From NCBI GenBank assembly GCA_023374045.1, contig CM041778.1, forward strand, positions 404,362,438-404,426,437: DNA of 64,000 nucleotides. The letters run 5' to 3'. The DNA is from Limonium bicolor. Its lineage: Eukaryota; Streptophyta; Magnoliopsida; Caryophyllales; Plumbaginaceae. The notes beneath the pieces were generated by a model, which was given only the letters and a program-made list of their open reading frames with translations, was not told where the DNA came from and ran no database searches. Positions 13,001 to 23,100 of the stretch are shown in pieces. How positions within the stretch are numbered: the stretch's first letter is position 1; each line of letters begins with the position of its first letter. Both the position numbers and the translations under genes were made by a program.

Positions 13001-15329
13001 AATAACCATAGGTTATACTCTATTATAAGTTAGAAATGTTATATTAAATGGAATATATAACATGGTATGAATAAGGGGTGATTTTGTAAATTAAGGAAAC
13101 TATGGTTTATGGAAAAGAATAAGATTTTCTTATGGTGCCTGAGAGGCAATAATAAATAGTTTTGTATAAAAACTATAGGTTATAGGTTAAAGGGAATAAA
13201 AATATCAAATAGTAGATATAGTATTATATTGGTATAACATTACATAATGTTATGTGGTCAAAATGGGTTTTAAATAAGTTAAGGGCTATACCGAGTTAAT
13301 AAGAGTGGGAAAATGAATTTTAGACTAAGGTATAATGTTATAAATGTTACAACAATTATATGGTTTAGGTAGAATTGATATAAGGAAGGGTACTCACATA
13401 AAATAATGTGACAAACTATAAATAAAGGGAATTTATAAACTAAGGTATTTATTGAATAAACCTTAGGAGTTGTAATTATACAACATAAAATGTTACATAA
13501 TATTAGGATAATAATCTTAATACAAGTTGTATGATATAATACAACTAATGGGAATAATCATCTAAAAGAAGATGATCAAATGTAACATAAAATACAAGAG
13601 TTTATTAAACTCATGGGAGTTACCTACGTGGTAAATATATACATACACAAGGATAATGTATATAAGGTGGATATATATTTGGTTGAGAACCATATGATTT
13701 AGTGATGGTGGTTATTAAAAAAAAATATAGTTATGAACTATAAGTTATGAGTTTTGGATACAATACAAAAAATAATGATATAATACAATCATGCATGAAT
13801 ACATGCAACTATAGGTTACGTACCTAAATTAAATGGGTGGATAAGATTAAAAAGAAATATAACGAATTAAACTTAATAGTTGAAAAATATGACGTATGGG
13901 TTTTAAGTAACAAAAAACCGACTGTTTTAGAGAAACCCGTAACAAACAACTGTAGAAAACAGGGGTGAACTGTCGGGGTTACTATTATTCAGAAATACCG
14001 GATGTAGTTAATCATGGAGATAGTGACTTATAGTTTTAATACCGTTTAGATTATACTTCTGACAAGACGCTCGACGAGCTAGCGGACTACACGGAGCATA
14101 GGATCTTGCTGATTCATACTCCACCGTAATACGATCAGGGTGAACGGTATGTAAAGGGGTTTGATCCGAGTTGTCCTAAGGTTGCTCCTTGGGCTCGGAT
14201 TTGGTTGATATAACTTATATGTTGTTATGTGTCTCTGATTGTCTCTGAGGGCTCCTCAGTTTAGACTTCTGTGTGAGCTGTGCCAAGATTGATTGTCTGA
14301 ATGTGTTAATTAATATGCATGAATTGTATATTTATAGCTGCTTATTATTTACTGTTGTTGAGTTTACAGTATCGGTTCGTATATATGAACCAATATATAT
14401 AAAACGAACTAGCGGCTATGGTGCTATCTTATATGAGATATAAGGAACGTAAGTAAAACGTTGTAGCACTATGATTATAACATATACATATTATCTGAGA
14501 CTTTTGTACGGAGCATTGGCCTTTTCTATACGCCGCTCTCGTATATAACACTGGATCCCGAGTTTACAGACTCCGTATTGGACTAATGACCTTAGTCTGC
14601 TGTGTTAGAAAATTTGGTAATGCGATTGCGATGGTATAATAATTAATTAAAGGAATGGAAGTAAAGCCAGCAAGAGGATGTGGCTCTTGGTGCGCGCTGT
14701 GATCACAAAAACGATACCAGGATGTCCGCGTACGGTCCGTAAGTATCAAGAAAATTTCCCGTGAGCTAGAGTGGCTCGTTGGTCGGAGACTCTACCGTTG
14801 GAGTGGCTACTGCCGTGGGTGACCCGCCATAATATATGGGTAACTAGAGACATGTCGTTTTAATGAGACATTGTCACTAGGTATAACTGAAACAACTAAA
14901 ACAATGAGACTTATACAGTGGCGAACAATACCATGGACGAGACTTAATACTTGTTTATTATTCTCGTTGTTTCGCTTTGTTGTTCATGGTTATACTTGTG
15001 GTTATTTTATTGTGTGTTGATGGTTGGATGGAGCCTACGAGGCTAAGGTAAATTAAATATGAAAACTGTACGCTACGGCGAATGTACATTGTACATTATA
15101 TTGTTACTCGATACGTTCGATATATAAATGTTGTATGGAATATTAAATGAATGTTTGGATATTTGGATGGATGGTTGAATGTTTATGGATACTTGGATGG
15201 ATGGTTAAATTTATTATGCATGTTTATTACAGTATTGAATATATCTGTAAAATGGTAAAGCGTGAAACCAATCTAATAATAAGATGGTTAAAATGACAAG
15301 TGACCATTAGGGTCTAGGCCCGGCATACT

Positions 15330-15361
15330 CAGCGTCTATCGCTGATACTACACCATTACAG
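15330..15361 (+). promoter_or_regulatory. Stem-loop followed by acceptor-like CAG|G in LTR A
   Basis: CAGCG (15330-15334) and CGCTG (15340-15344) form a stem; AG at 15360-15361 ends ATTACAG before GTTG. The equivalent place in LTRs B, C and L has a different stem-loop and also a CAG|G. Function as a 3' splice site is inferred. Confidence 0.4.
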
Positions 15362-15588
15362 GTTGTTGTTCATTGTCGGAGCTGAAGAGCAGGAACAGGG
15401 TAATTGGAGATGTTGTATAGCAATGAAGATGGTGTATGGTCTTATGGTAAGGTTGTGTTTTCAGGTTTGGGTAGACGCTCACTTGTCGATGTTTATGATT
15501 TATGGATTTAGTATGATGTATAGGAATTTCTCGTTATCACTGAGGTTAGCAGTTTGTTTATTTTGGAAGTTGGATGTAGTTTGGATGC

Positions 15589-15610
15589 GTTGCTCGATTG
15601 GGCGAGTAAT
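15589..15610 (+). promoter_or_regulatory. LTR 3'-end stem-loop, 5' LTR A copy
   Basis: Arms GTTGCTCGA and GCGAGTAAT, loop TTGG. Eight of nine positions pair if G-U is allowed. It is followed by GGC as in families B and C, and lies 110 bp before the LTR end. Confidence 0.6.
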
Positions 15611-15724
15611 GGCCGGTGACACCCGAGTGAGTTTTGTAATTTTTGGTTATTTTCCGCTGTGAGACGTTTTATTTATTGCTACGTGAGAGATATATCGTGA
15701 TTATGGAGAGGGGTGTTACAAAAG

Positions 15725-15753
15725 TGGTATCAGAGCGGTAGTACCGCTCTGAT
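15725..15753 (+). promoter_or_regulatory. Primer-binding site of element A within a hairpin
   Basis: TGGTATCAGAGC (15725-15736) is complementary to the 3' end of initiator tRNA-Met, the usual primer for many plant LTR elements. Starting inside it, ATCAGAGCGGT (15729-15739) pairs perfectly with ACCGCTCTGAT (15743-15753), so most of the PBS can fold back on itself. Element B has the same arrangement with a co-varied stem. Confidence 0.9.
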
Positions 15754-15954
15754 GACGAGATAATAGGTTAAGACAGGAGCTTAGGACTTGAGAAAATTAT
15801 GGGAAACATTTGGGAGGTACGAGACGATTCGTCTTAGAAAGATATTGTGTCTAGTAACGCAAATTGCGTGACAGGTTAGCCTTAAGGCAACTTAATATCC
15901 ATTGGTTGTGTACGGTAATTTACCGAGTATTTATGTGACATACTGTACTACAGA
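15754..15954 (+). other. Untranslated leader of element A
   Basis: Sequence between the PBS and the degraded gag start. No coding signal; contains GTAACGCAAATTGCGTGAC, a short imperfect palindrome. Confidence 0.5.
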
Positions 15955-15979
15955 TGTTGGTGGAACTAGAGGGCGTGGT
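15955..15979 (+). pseudogene. gag: gag of element A, first codons, cut by element B
   Basis: An ATG at about 15955 followed by GTTGGTGGAACTAGAGGG reads MVGGTRGRG if one lost G is allowed. This Gly/Arg-rich start continues in frame after removal of B (with one GTGGT copy) as TGRGGGGDPGIPELL at 29873 onward. B therefore landed about eight codons into gag. Confidence 0.6.
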
Positions 15980-18233
15980 TTGAAATACCCCGAACTTAAA
16001 TATAGGGATTAAAATTTATCTAATACGTATTTAAGGGCCTAATGACGCCTAAGTAATATTGGTAAGAAAAATAAATCCAAAAGGAATAAAGAAACGCTTA
16101 AAAAGCGAAAAACACTAAATAAGCGTTAATAGCCATAGGAGGTATGAGACCTCGGGTTAGCATATTATATGGATTTAAAGGCTTAATAAGGCCTAAATAA
16201 TATATGGGAACAACTTCCGAAGAAAATGGATCCTTAAAATGGATTAAAAACACAAGCGAACCTTTAAAGCGCGTTTTTCGAGGAAACCGGGAAAAACATG
16301 ACTTTAAGCGGGTCAAATAGACTCCTAACAATTTTGGTCAACTAAATAGTCATTAATAAACATTGGAAGTGTTAGAACCCAATAAAATCAGTAAAACGAG
16401 AAAATAGTAAAAACTGTCAAAAACGGGAAGTTGTGGGGTAAAAACATAAATAACCCAAACTAGTGTGTCCACTATTGTAAATAGAATTTTAAAACCCATA
16501 ATGGGTGCTGGGTGCAGCCGATTTATGCCCCCCACTCACACTCTTAAATCTCTTCTTATTTGCAAAAGACAAAAGAATTAAAAAGCAAAAAGTAAACTTA
16601 CTTTACCTCATTCTCTCTCCTACTCTCTCATTTCCTATCTTCACTCACGTACAGCAGCCCCCTCTTCCTCTCTATTTATTCTTCTTCCTCTTGAGCCTTT
16701 AATGGCGATTTGCATGAACCCACACCAACACCCACTTCTCTCCTCTTGTTAACTACTCAAATCTCCACCAAAAATCACAAAAATTGTACCATTATCTTCC
16801 TCTCATTGAGAGAGCATTTCCCTCTTTTCCAAATCCGAAAACAAGCAACTTCATCTCCATGGGTGTTCTTGGTTTTGAAGAAGAAGACCACCATTAGAAG
16901 CCTCTTCTCCACCTTGTTGGTCTAAGGTAAAAAGAAATCCGAAAAAACTAACATTTCTAGCCCTCATTTGTCAAATAAGGAATTTCTAGTTATTGAACTT
17001 CTTATTCCTTGCTTCCAGCCGATTTTGGCTTCTTGGAGGAGTAAAAATATTGCTCTTGTGCTATTCTAAACTCCATCTACTCACTTGCAAGGTAATGTCA
17101 ATTCCTAAACCCTAAAACTTACTTAAAGCCTTAAAGTTGATTAAGGGTTAGTTTAATTTAGAATGTGTATAATGAATGGGTTGTAGCTTGTGAGAATTGA
17201 ATCTCCATAACCGGTGGGAAGAGAGGAAGGGAAAGAAAAGAAGGAAAGAAAGAAGAAGAAGAAGGGAGGAAGAACTAGTAAGAAAAACAGGTAATTACAC
17301 TCATCCTTGTGCAATTTTGTATGTTGTTGTAACAGATTTTAGTAGTTTAAAATGTGTATTGTAAATGGTAATGAGTAGTAGTGTAATGTGTAAGAGAACC
17401 AAACAGTTTTAAAGCTTTAACAGACATTGGAAAAGCTTGGGAAAACCATGGGTAATGTATGTATATGTGCAGGAAAATTTGTATGTTGTAGTGTGAGTAA
17501 TGATGTGTGAAACGATATGGAGATTGGGAATGAATTTTTAGCTGAAATGGTATGTGGGCAAAGTGAGAATTTTAGGGGAAACTCTGCCCAAATTTGTATG
17601 GAAATTAGAGGACTTAGATGTGTAAGAGAGAGAACAACCTAGACAATAACTAGGTGTGTTTTGGTAGTAGTTGTGAGTGATTAACCATGTTGTAACAGTT
17701 TGAATGGAGCTAGATAATGGGAGAACTTGAGTGGAAGGTAATGCAATTAGGATGCTAGGAATGGTATTGATAGAGGGAGTATTGAATGGTGGAAGTGGGA
17801 ACCAAAATCTGTAGCAAGAGAGGTATTAGATTGCATTGTGGAACTAAGAAGAAATGGTGTGCAAGATTTGGTAAAATGAATGTTGGACTTGGGTATAGAT
17901 GGTACAATTGCTTGGAAATGAATTGGCATGGTAAGAGGAGGTATTTGGGATGCTAGGAGTGACATTGGTAGAGGAAGTATTGGATGGTAGAAGTTGGTTT
18001 AAAAATCTGTAGCATTGAAGAAAGAAAATTAGTATAAGTGCTGGAATGAAATGAGGAAAAAATTGTGTAAGTTGATTTAGGATTGAGAAATGAATTTGAT
18101 TGATGAACTAAGGTGAATTAGAGGATTTAATTAGTGTTTAAACATGTAAGAAACATGTGGAAATGATTAGAAAAAGATTGGGTGAGAATTGAGGTGAATT
18201 TGGAATTCAAAGTAGATAATTAAAAGGGGTTCT

Positions 18234-18358
18234 GCAGCCGACCTACCCAGGCGACCTACCCCAGACTGGGTCGGTCGGGCCAAATTCAAACCTGTAACCG
18301 GGTGGTACTCTTGCAGCCGACCTACCCAGGCGACCTACCTAGAGTGGGTCGGTCGGCC
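18234..18358 (+). repeat. GC-rich inverted-repeat cassette in LTR B
   Basis: GCAGCCGACCTACCCAGGCG occurs twice (about 18234 and 18314), each followed by a GGGTCGGTCGG block that can pair with it; a T/A run follows. The 3' LTR copy lies at about 28035-28152. Confidence 0.7.
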
Positions 18359-19637
18359 TTTGTAAAAAAAAAAAATTAAATTAAAATTTATTTAGATAAA
18401 CATATATAAATACATATGTAAAATATATATATATATATATCATACATACATAATATATATGCATGAGTAAGGCGTTAGTGCTAAAGTAAGAAAGGTAAGA
18501 AAGTTAAGAAAAGTGTGAATATAAAGAACATTAAGTTAAACCGAAATAACGGGTAAAGGGGTAAGTACGGGAGTAGTGATTATGTATGTATTGTAATGCT
18601 TAGTATTAATTGAATCATTTGACATGTAGTCATTGGTTCGAGAATACGAATCGAGGAACAAGAGTGAACTAAAGGAACAAGTAGGAAAACGCCCGGTAAA
18701 GTAAATTCCGTGGTAAAAAGGTATGATTTCTTCATGCTCCTGTATCCTAATCTGGTACCCGATTTGTGGCGTTATTTGACCACCTAATAAGATAAATGCA
18801 CGAATCGGATTATATATGCACTACTTGTGCTTGTTTAAATTGTTCTCGATATTTGCCTTGACAATAGTTTGTATAATTCATGAAATGTATGAATGATGAT
18901 GATGTGTAATCGTACCTTGTAGTGTATTCGTATATTGTATTGTATATTTGAGTATGGATGTGTATATGAGCTTGTATGTATTGTATGTTGTGGCTTGAAT
19001 GAATGACTTCTGCTAATTCCTAACCACCTAACTCCTAACTTAAGTGAGTAAACCCGGAATGAGTAGAAGTCCGATATAGCTTCGGCAACGCGTGAGGATG
19101 CGGAGTCACAAGAGGTTGGCTGCAATTCCTGACTCTTAAACTGGTCCGCAGCCCAAATCCCTTAAATGGGTAGCATCCGGATTGGTGAGTCAAGTAAATC
19201 CCGGAGGGGGGACGGTGGTAGTCCCCAGGGCCGGAGGTCCCGACGACTTAACTTGAGTAAGAGTAAGAGTAAGTAAGTATGGATCCGTAAGTATGTATGA
19301 GTATGTATGCGTATGTATGAAGTAACGAGAGTAAAAGAGTAATCTCACCACCCGATTAACCCGGGTGGACCAATGAAGCTAACAAGAACTGTACTTTGTG
19401 TATGTAATAAGTATGGGCATGCGGAAGAAGGTAAGTAAGTATTGAATGGTTTATATTTATTCCTTGCATGTAATAAATTGTATGTATGTATGTTTGCGTA
19501 AGTATTATTGTATTGTGTGTAAGAGCATGTATGCATGTATGTTTTGTATGAAAATGAACTGCATGTATTCGACCAAGTGGTCGGCGTACCCTCACTAGTA
19601 CGCGGGGTATGCGGTTATCATGCTCGGCGAAAGCTGA

Positions 19638-19667
19638 CCCCTTCGGGGGACATTTTTTTTGTGGCAG
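19638..19667 (+). promoter_or_regulatory. CCCC-TTCG-GGGG stem-loop, T tract and acceptor-like CAG in LTR B
   Basis: CCCCTTCGGGG (19638-19648) would form a very stable UUCG tetraloop in RNA. It is followed by eight T (19653-19660) and GCAG|GTAC. The 3' LTR has the same at 29405-29415. LTR C carries CCCCCTCGGGGG at 36443-36454 with a CAG|G at 36475-36476. Confidence 0.55.
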
Positions 19668-20105
19668 GTACCCGAAACGAATATGGCCAAGGAAGGAAGA
19701 GACCGGAGGCACACCCTTGTATTAGAAGTAAAGTAGCGTGGAGGAACGGGTAGTAAGTAGCCTCTTAGTGAGAATGTATGAACTTGGAAGAAGCATTGTA
19801 ATTGTATTGGGAACCTAGTAAACTCGGTTATGTATTTTGTATGGTATGGTTATGAAGGAGTAAAGTACTGAATGGAACCTTGTGTAGTATTCGTTGATGA
19901 ATGGAGTATGTGTCGTGGAAGTGTAGTACTCGGGATCCGGTCCATCAGACCGATGCTGTATGTAGAAGTAGTAGCCTTGTTAGTCACGTGGGTGACTACG
20001 GCATTGTAAACACCCATTGTACGTAAGTAAGTATCCGCTGCGTGTATCTGACGTGTAAGGAGATTGGACAGTAAGCATATTAATGGTAGGGGTGGACAAA
20101 AAAAG

Positions 20106-20133
20106 TGGTATCAGAGCGATGTATCGCTCTGAT
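20106..20133 (+). promoter_or_regulatory. Primer-binding site of element B within a hairpin
   Basis: TGGTATCAGAGC at 20106-20117 (initiator tRNA-Met type). ATCAGAGCGAT (20110-20120) pairs with ATCGCTCTGAT (20123-20133), loop GT. Compared with element A the stem differs at one pair (G-C to A-T) on both arms. Confidence 0.9.
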
Positions 20134-23100
20134 GACTGGAAATACCGAGTTTAGGAAATAACGAGTTAGGAATTAGAAGCTTAGGGCTAAGGGCTGAGTG
20201 TTAGCATTAGAGATATGCTAGTTAAGAACCACCGGGAGTACCGGATACCTACATACCAGTCCCGCCCACGCATCCCCACTGTATAACTTGGGAAAGGACG
20301 CCAGAGAGAAGAAAAGCCTTCTCATACTCGGGGAAACCCGATCTGGCAGTTGAGAAGCAATCACGCAGTAAAGAAAGAACCGACGCGTAGTAGATTCCAA
20401 GAATGGAAGTCCAGGAGATAGATTCGGGTTGAACAACAATACCCGCACTTAATGGGGGTAGAATGAGCACTCCAACATAAGGAGGCTACAACTTACAACA
20501 GCATGGGGCGACATGCCTAGCAGTCGTGGAACCTGGTAATCAATCAGCAGCAGGAAAAGAAGCACTAACCGTGCAACGAAATGGAAAGGAGCAGTAATGG
20601 AACCCGAGACACAAGTCTACGGGACAGTATAACTAATAGCACCAAACAACGGTATGTAGCCGACTAAGGCTATAGTCGGGAGTAGTTAAGTAGTTAACTC
20701 CAAACTACGAAGCCATAAGGTTACAATACCTGGTCAACATAGCTCAGACAGCTACAAGAACATTCATGTGATATACCCCGACAGGACTACAACAGTAGTG
20801 CCTAAACCAACTCAGGCTCAGTAACCACAACAAACGTGTGGGAACAAGCAACAAGGAAAAGACACAACCAAGTAAAAAGGGGAACCTCCAAGGATGGAGA
20901 GGTACCCTGATCAACGACAGCCATGTCAAATTTACTGAGAAGTCACTCAGGGACTGATTAACCTAAGTAAATGATCGATAAAATCAAAGGAAGAGTCAAC
21001 AAGACTATCAAGGACCGGTGAAAAACCATACCGTGACCGATATCGGTCTATCCAAAAACCACCAGTACCACGCACTTGCCACAGCAAGTGCAGTAAGAAC
21101 AGGAACATGTAGAGGAACTTAGCACACCACAGGAAATAGTAATGTACCGTGACTGCAATGAAGCAACTATGGGATCACACATCCTAAAACTGGAAGAAGA
21201 AGAAGGGAATCTTGGAAAGGCCTAACGGCCTGACCATGGTATCAAGGACATACCAGTCAGAAGAGAAACTGGACTTGGTCAAGACCACAAACATGGCTAT
21301 GCCATGTAGAACTTCTTTTAACACCGAACCATATTTAAAACCTAAAAATTTTTCTTTCAAAAACCATAAACCTTCTTTTAAAACCTTGGATTTAAAATCA
21401 AACCAACAGAATTACGGTGAGTATCAAAGAATGATACAAGAGGAGTTGACAAAAGAATACTTCACCAGGCGGTGTGACGAACACTACGAGTGTTACCCGT
21501 TACGGGATGTGGGACGACCGCACTCCGAAGGAGCTTGTGGGGACATATAGTTAGGTAAGTGGTGGTAACGTATCAACAAGGTACCCCACGTATGTATACA
21601 TGTAGTGTGCGACACACGGGAAGTAGTCACTCCGTTCTACGGATCATGAGTGAATTTTAACCAGAACAACTGGACACCACAGACAATCAAGGAGAAGGAA
21701 ACTCAGTTAAGGAACAAGTATCAAGGAACTCAGAGAATCCATCTGGAAAATAAGGAGTAAGGACTAAGAAGTGCAAAGAGCACAGACTGATAAGTATAGA
21801 CATTGGATATGTCTCGAGGACACCGAACAAATACGTGATAGCTGGAAGGTATACCCAGCCTAAACACAGAAAGGCAGTTGCCTAACGTGAACACCACAAT
21901 GCTCAACCAAACGGGACAGAACTCTCAAGAGCAATCACAAGATTACTACGAAGCAAATCCATCTTGAAGGGGATATCAAACTAGTCTTAAGCATAGGAGC
22001 AAGTGTAAGCAGTCTACCCAAGAACGGGAGGCGTTACAACAAAGGGGGGAATAGCTTAACACAATACCATAAGAGGTATATAGGACAACACATGTTATAA
22101 ACATTAGCCGGATGTTAACGGCATAACTACCAACACCCAGGAGCGATCCTTGAAGGTGTCTGCGTTAACAACAGTCGAACAAGCATAATGATATGAGCAC
22201 GGGAGCTAAAACGAACATTCGGTTAAGCCACCGAAGGGTTTCACTTAACAGGAAATACCCTAAGGTACTGAGAGGCACCTATTAATACCATTTCGCCTAA
22301 AAGGCCTCCTATGAACGGAAGCGTGATGCCACGACTTACCATGGAGCCCAATAATACCTCCAAACCTATGACGGTATACATGGAGTGGAAACATGTATAA
22401 GCAGCTTGCAAAGAGCATAGCTTGCAGCAATATGGCTCTAAATCCATAAACCAAATACGTTATATAAACCTTGAACGGTTGCAAAACCGCCACAATTGTT
22501 TAACAAGACCGCAAGAGATATTGCCTCGTACGACAAGAATCAACAACTGGACCATAAATTCAAACCCAACATCCTGAGTGGCTTGGAGTAATGGCCAACT
22601 CAATGTCACTGTCACTAGAGCATCAGCCTAGTATACAGTTGACGAAGTCTTAATTACCGACATGCCTTCTGTAGCAATGGTAGCATAGAGGCATAAGAAT
22701 CATGATAATGCCAACATTGGCCTAGCCCACACTTGGACACTTACGAGAGAAACCCAAGGGAGGTACCCTCGTTAGCCAAAAGACCACCAAGTGGTGATGA
22801 TGTGAACCCTTAGAAAAGGCTTCACCCACTATGACAATAAAACCACACAATAGATATTGCCAAGGGGTGATGAATGGAATAAGGAAATGAGATTTCCAAA
22901 CCATTACGACTTAAGGATTAAGCATACCCATATGCACCTATACATGTGGAGAACCATTGCATAAACATCAACATGATAAACCCCGTCACGAGACTTATGG
23001 GTGGATGCATCCCCTCAACAAGAACTTTCATTTATCAGTAATAGAATACTCTCAATTGGAGAACGGGACCAGAAAACCCTTGAATAAGTTTCTTGGGATG

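Larger units (their letters stand above)
10081..15720 (+). repeat. 5' LTR of element A (5,640 bp)
   Basis: Starts TGAAATACCCCAAAC and ends GGGGTGTTACA. It aligns with 43462-49269 over its length. Six AG|GTAAA-type donor-like sites lie at GT 11139, 11340, 11512, 11666, 11796 and 11958, spaced 130-200 bp. One acceptor-like CAG|G follows a stem-loop near 15361. The rest is AT-rich with no protein-coding signal; the ORF at 11079-11297 recurs in the 3' LTR only because the LTR does. The 5.6-kb size is large even for plants. Confidence 0.92.
15981..20098 (+). repeat. 5' LTR of element B (4,118 bp)
   Basis: Begins TGAAATACCCCGAACTTA; its end reads AGGGGTGGACA where the 3' copy has AGGGGTGTTACA. Donor-like sites: GT at 16927, 17092 and 17291. 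Inverted-repeat cassette 18234-18358; microsatellite-like AT run about 18425-18460; stem-loop with CCCCTTCGGGG at 19638-19648; acceptor-like AG at 19666-19667; terminal stem-loop about 19979-19999. Reading frames such as 16710-16925 reappear shifted in the 3' LTR and are not conserved as protein. Confidence 0.92.

Noticed and set aside
15725..15736. Possible tRNA gene piece
   Set aside because: TGGTATCAGAGC is the retrotransposon primer site right after the LTR; no tRNA cloverleaf surrounds it.
21212..21550. 112-codon ORF in the element B interior
   Set aside because: No recognisable domain. The matching block in element A does not keep the frame.
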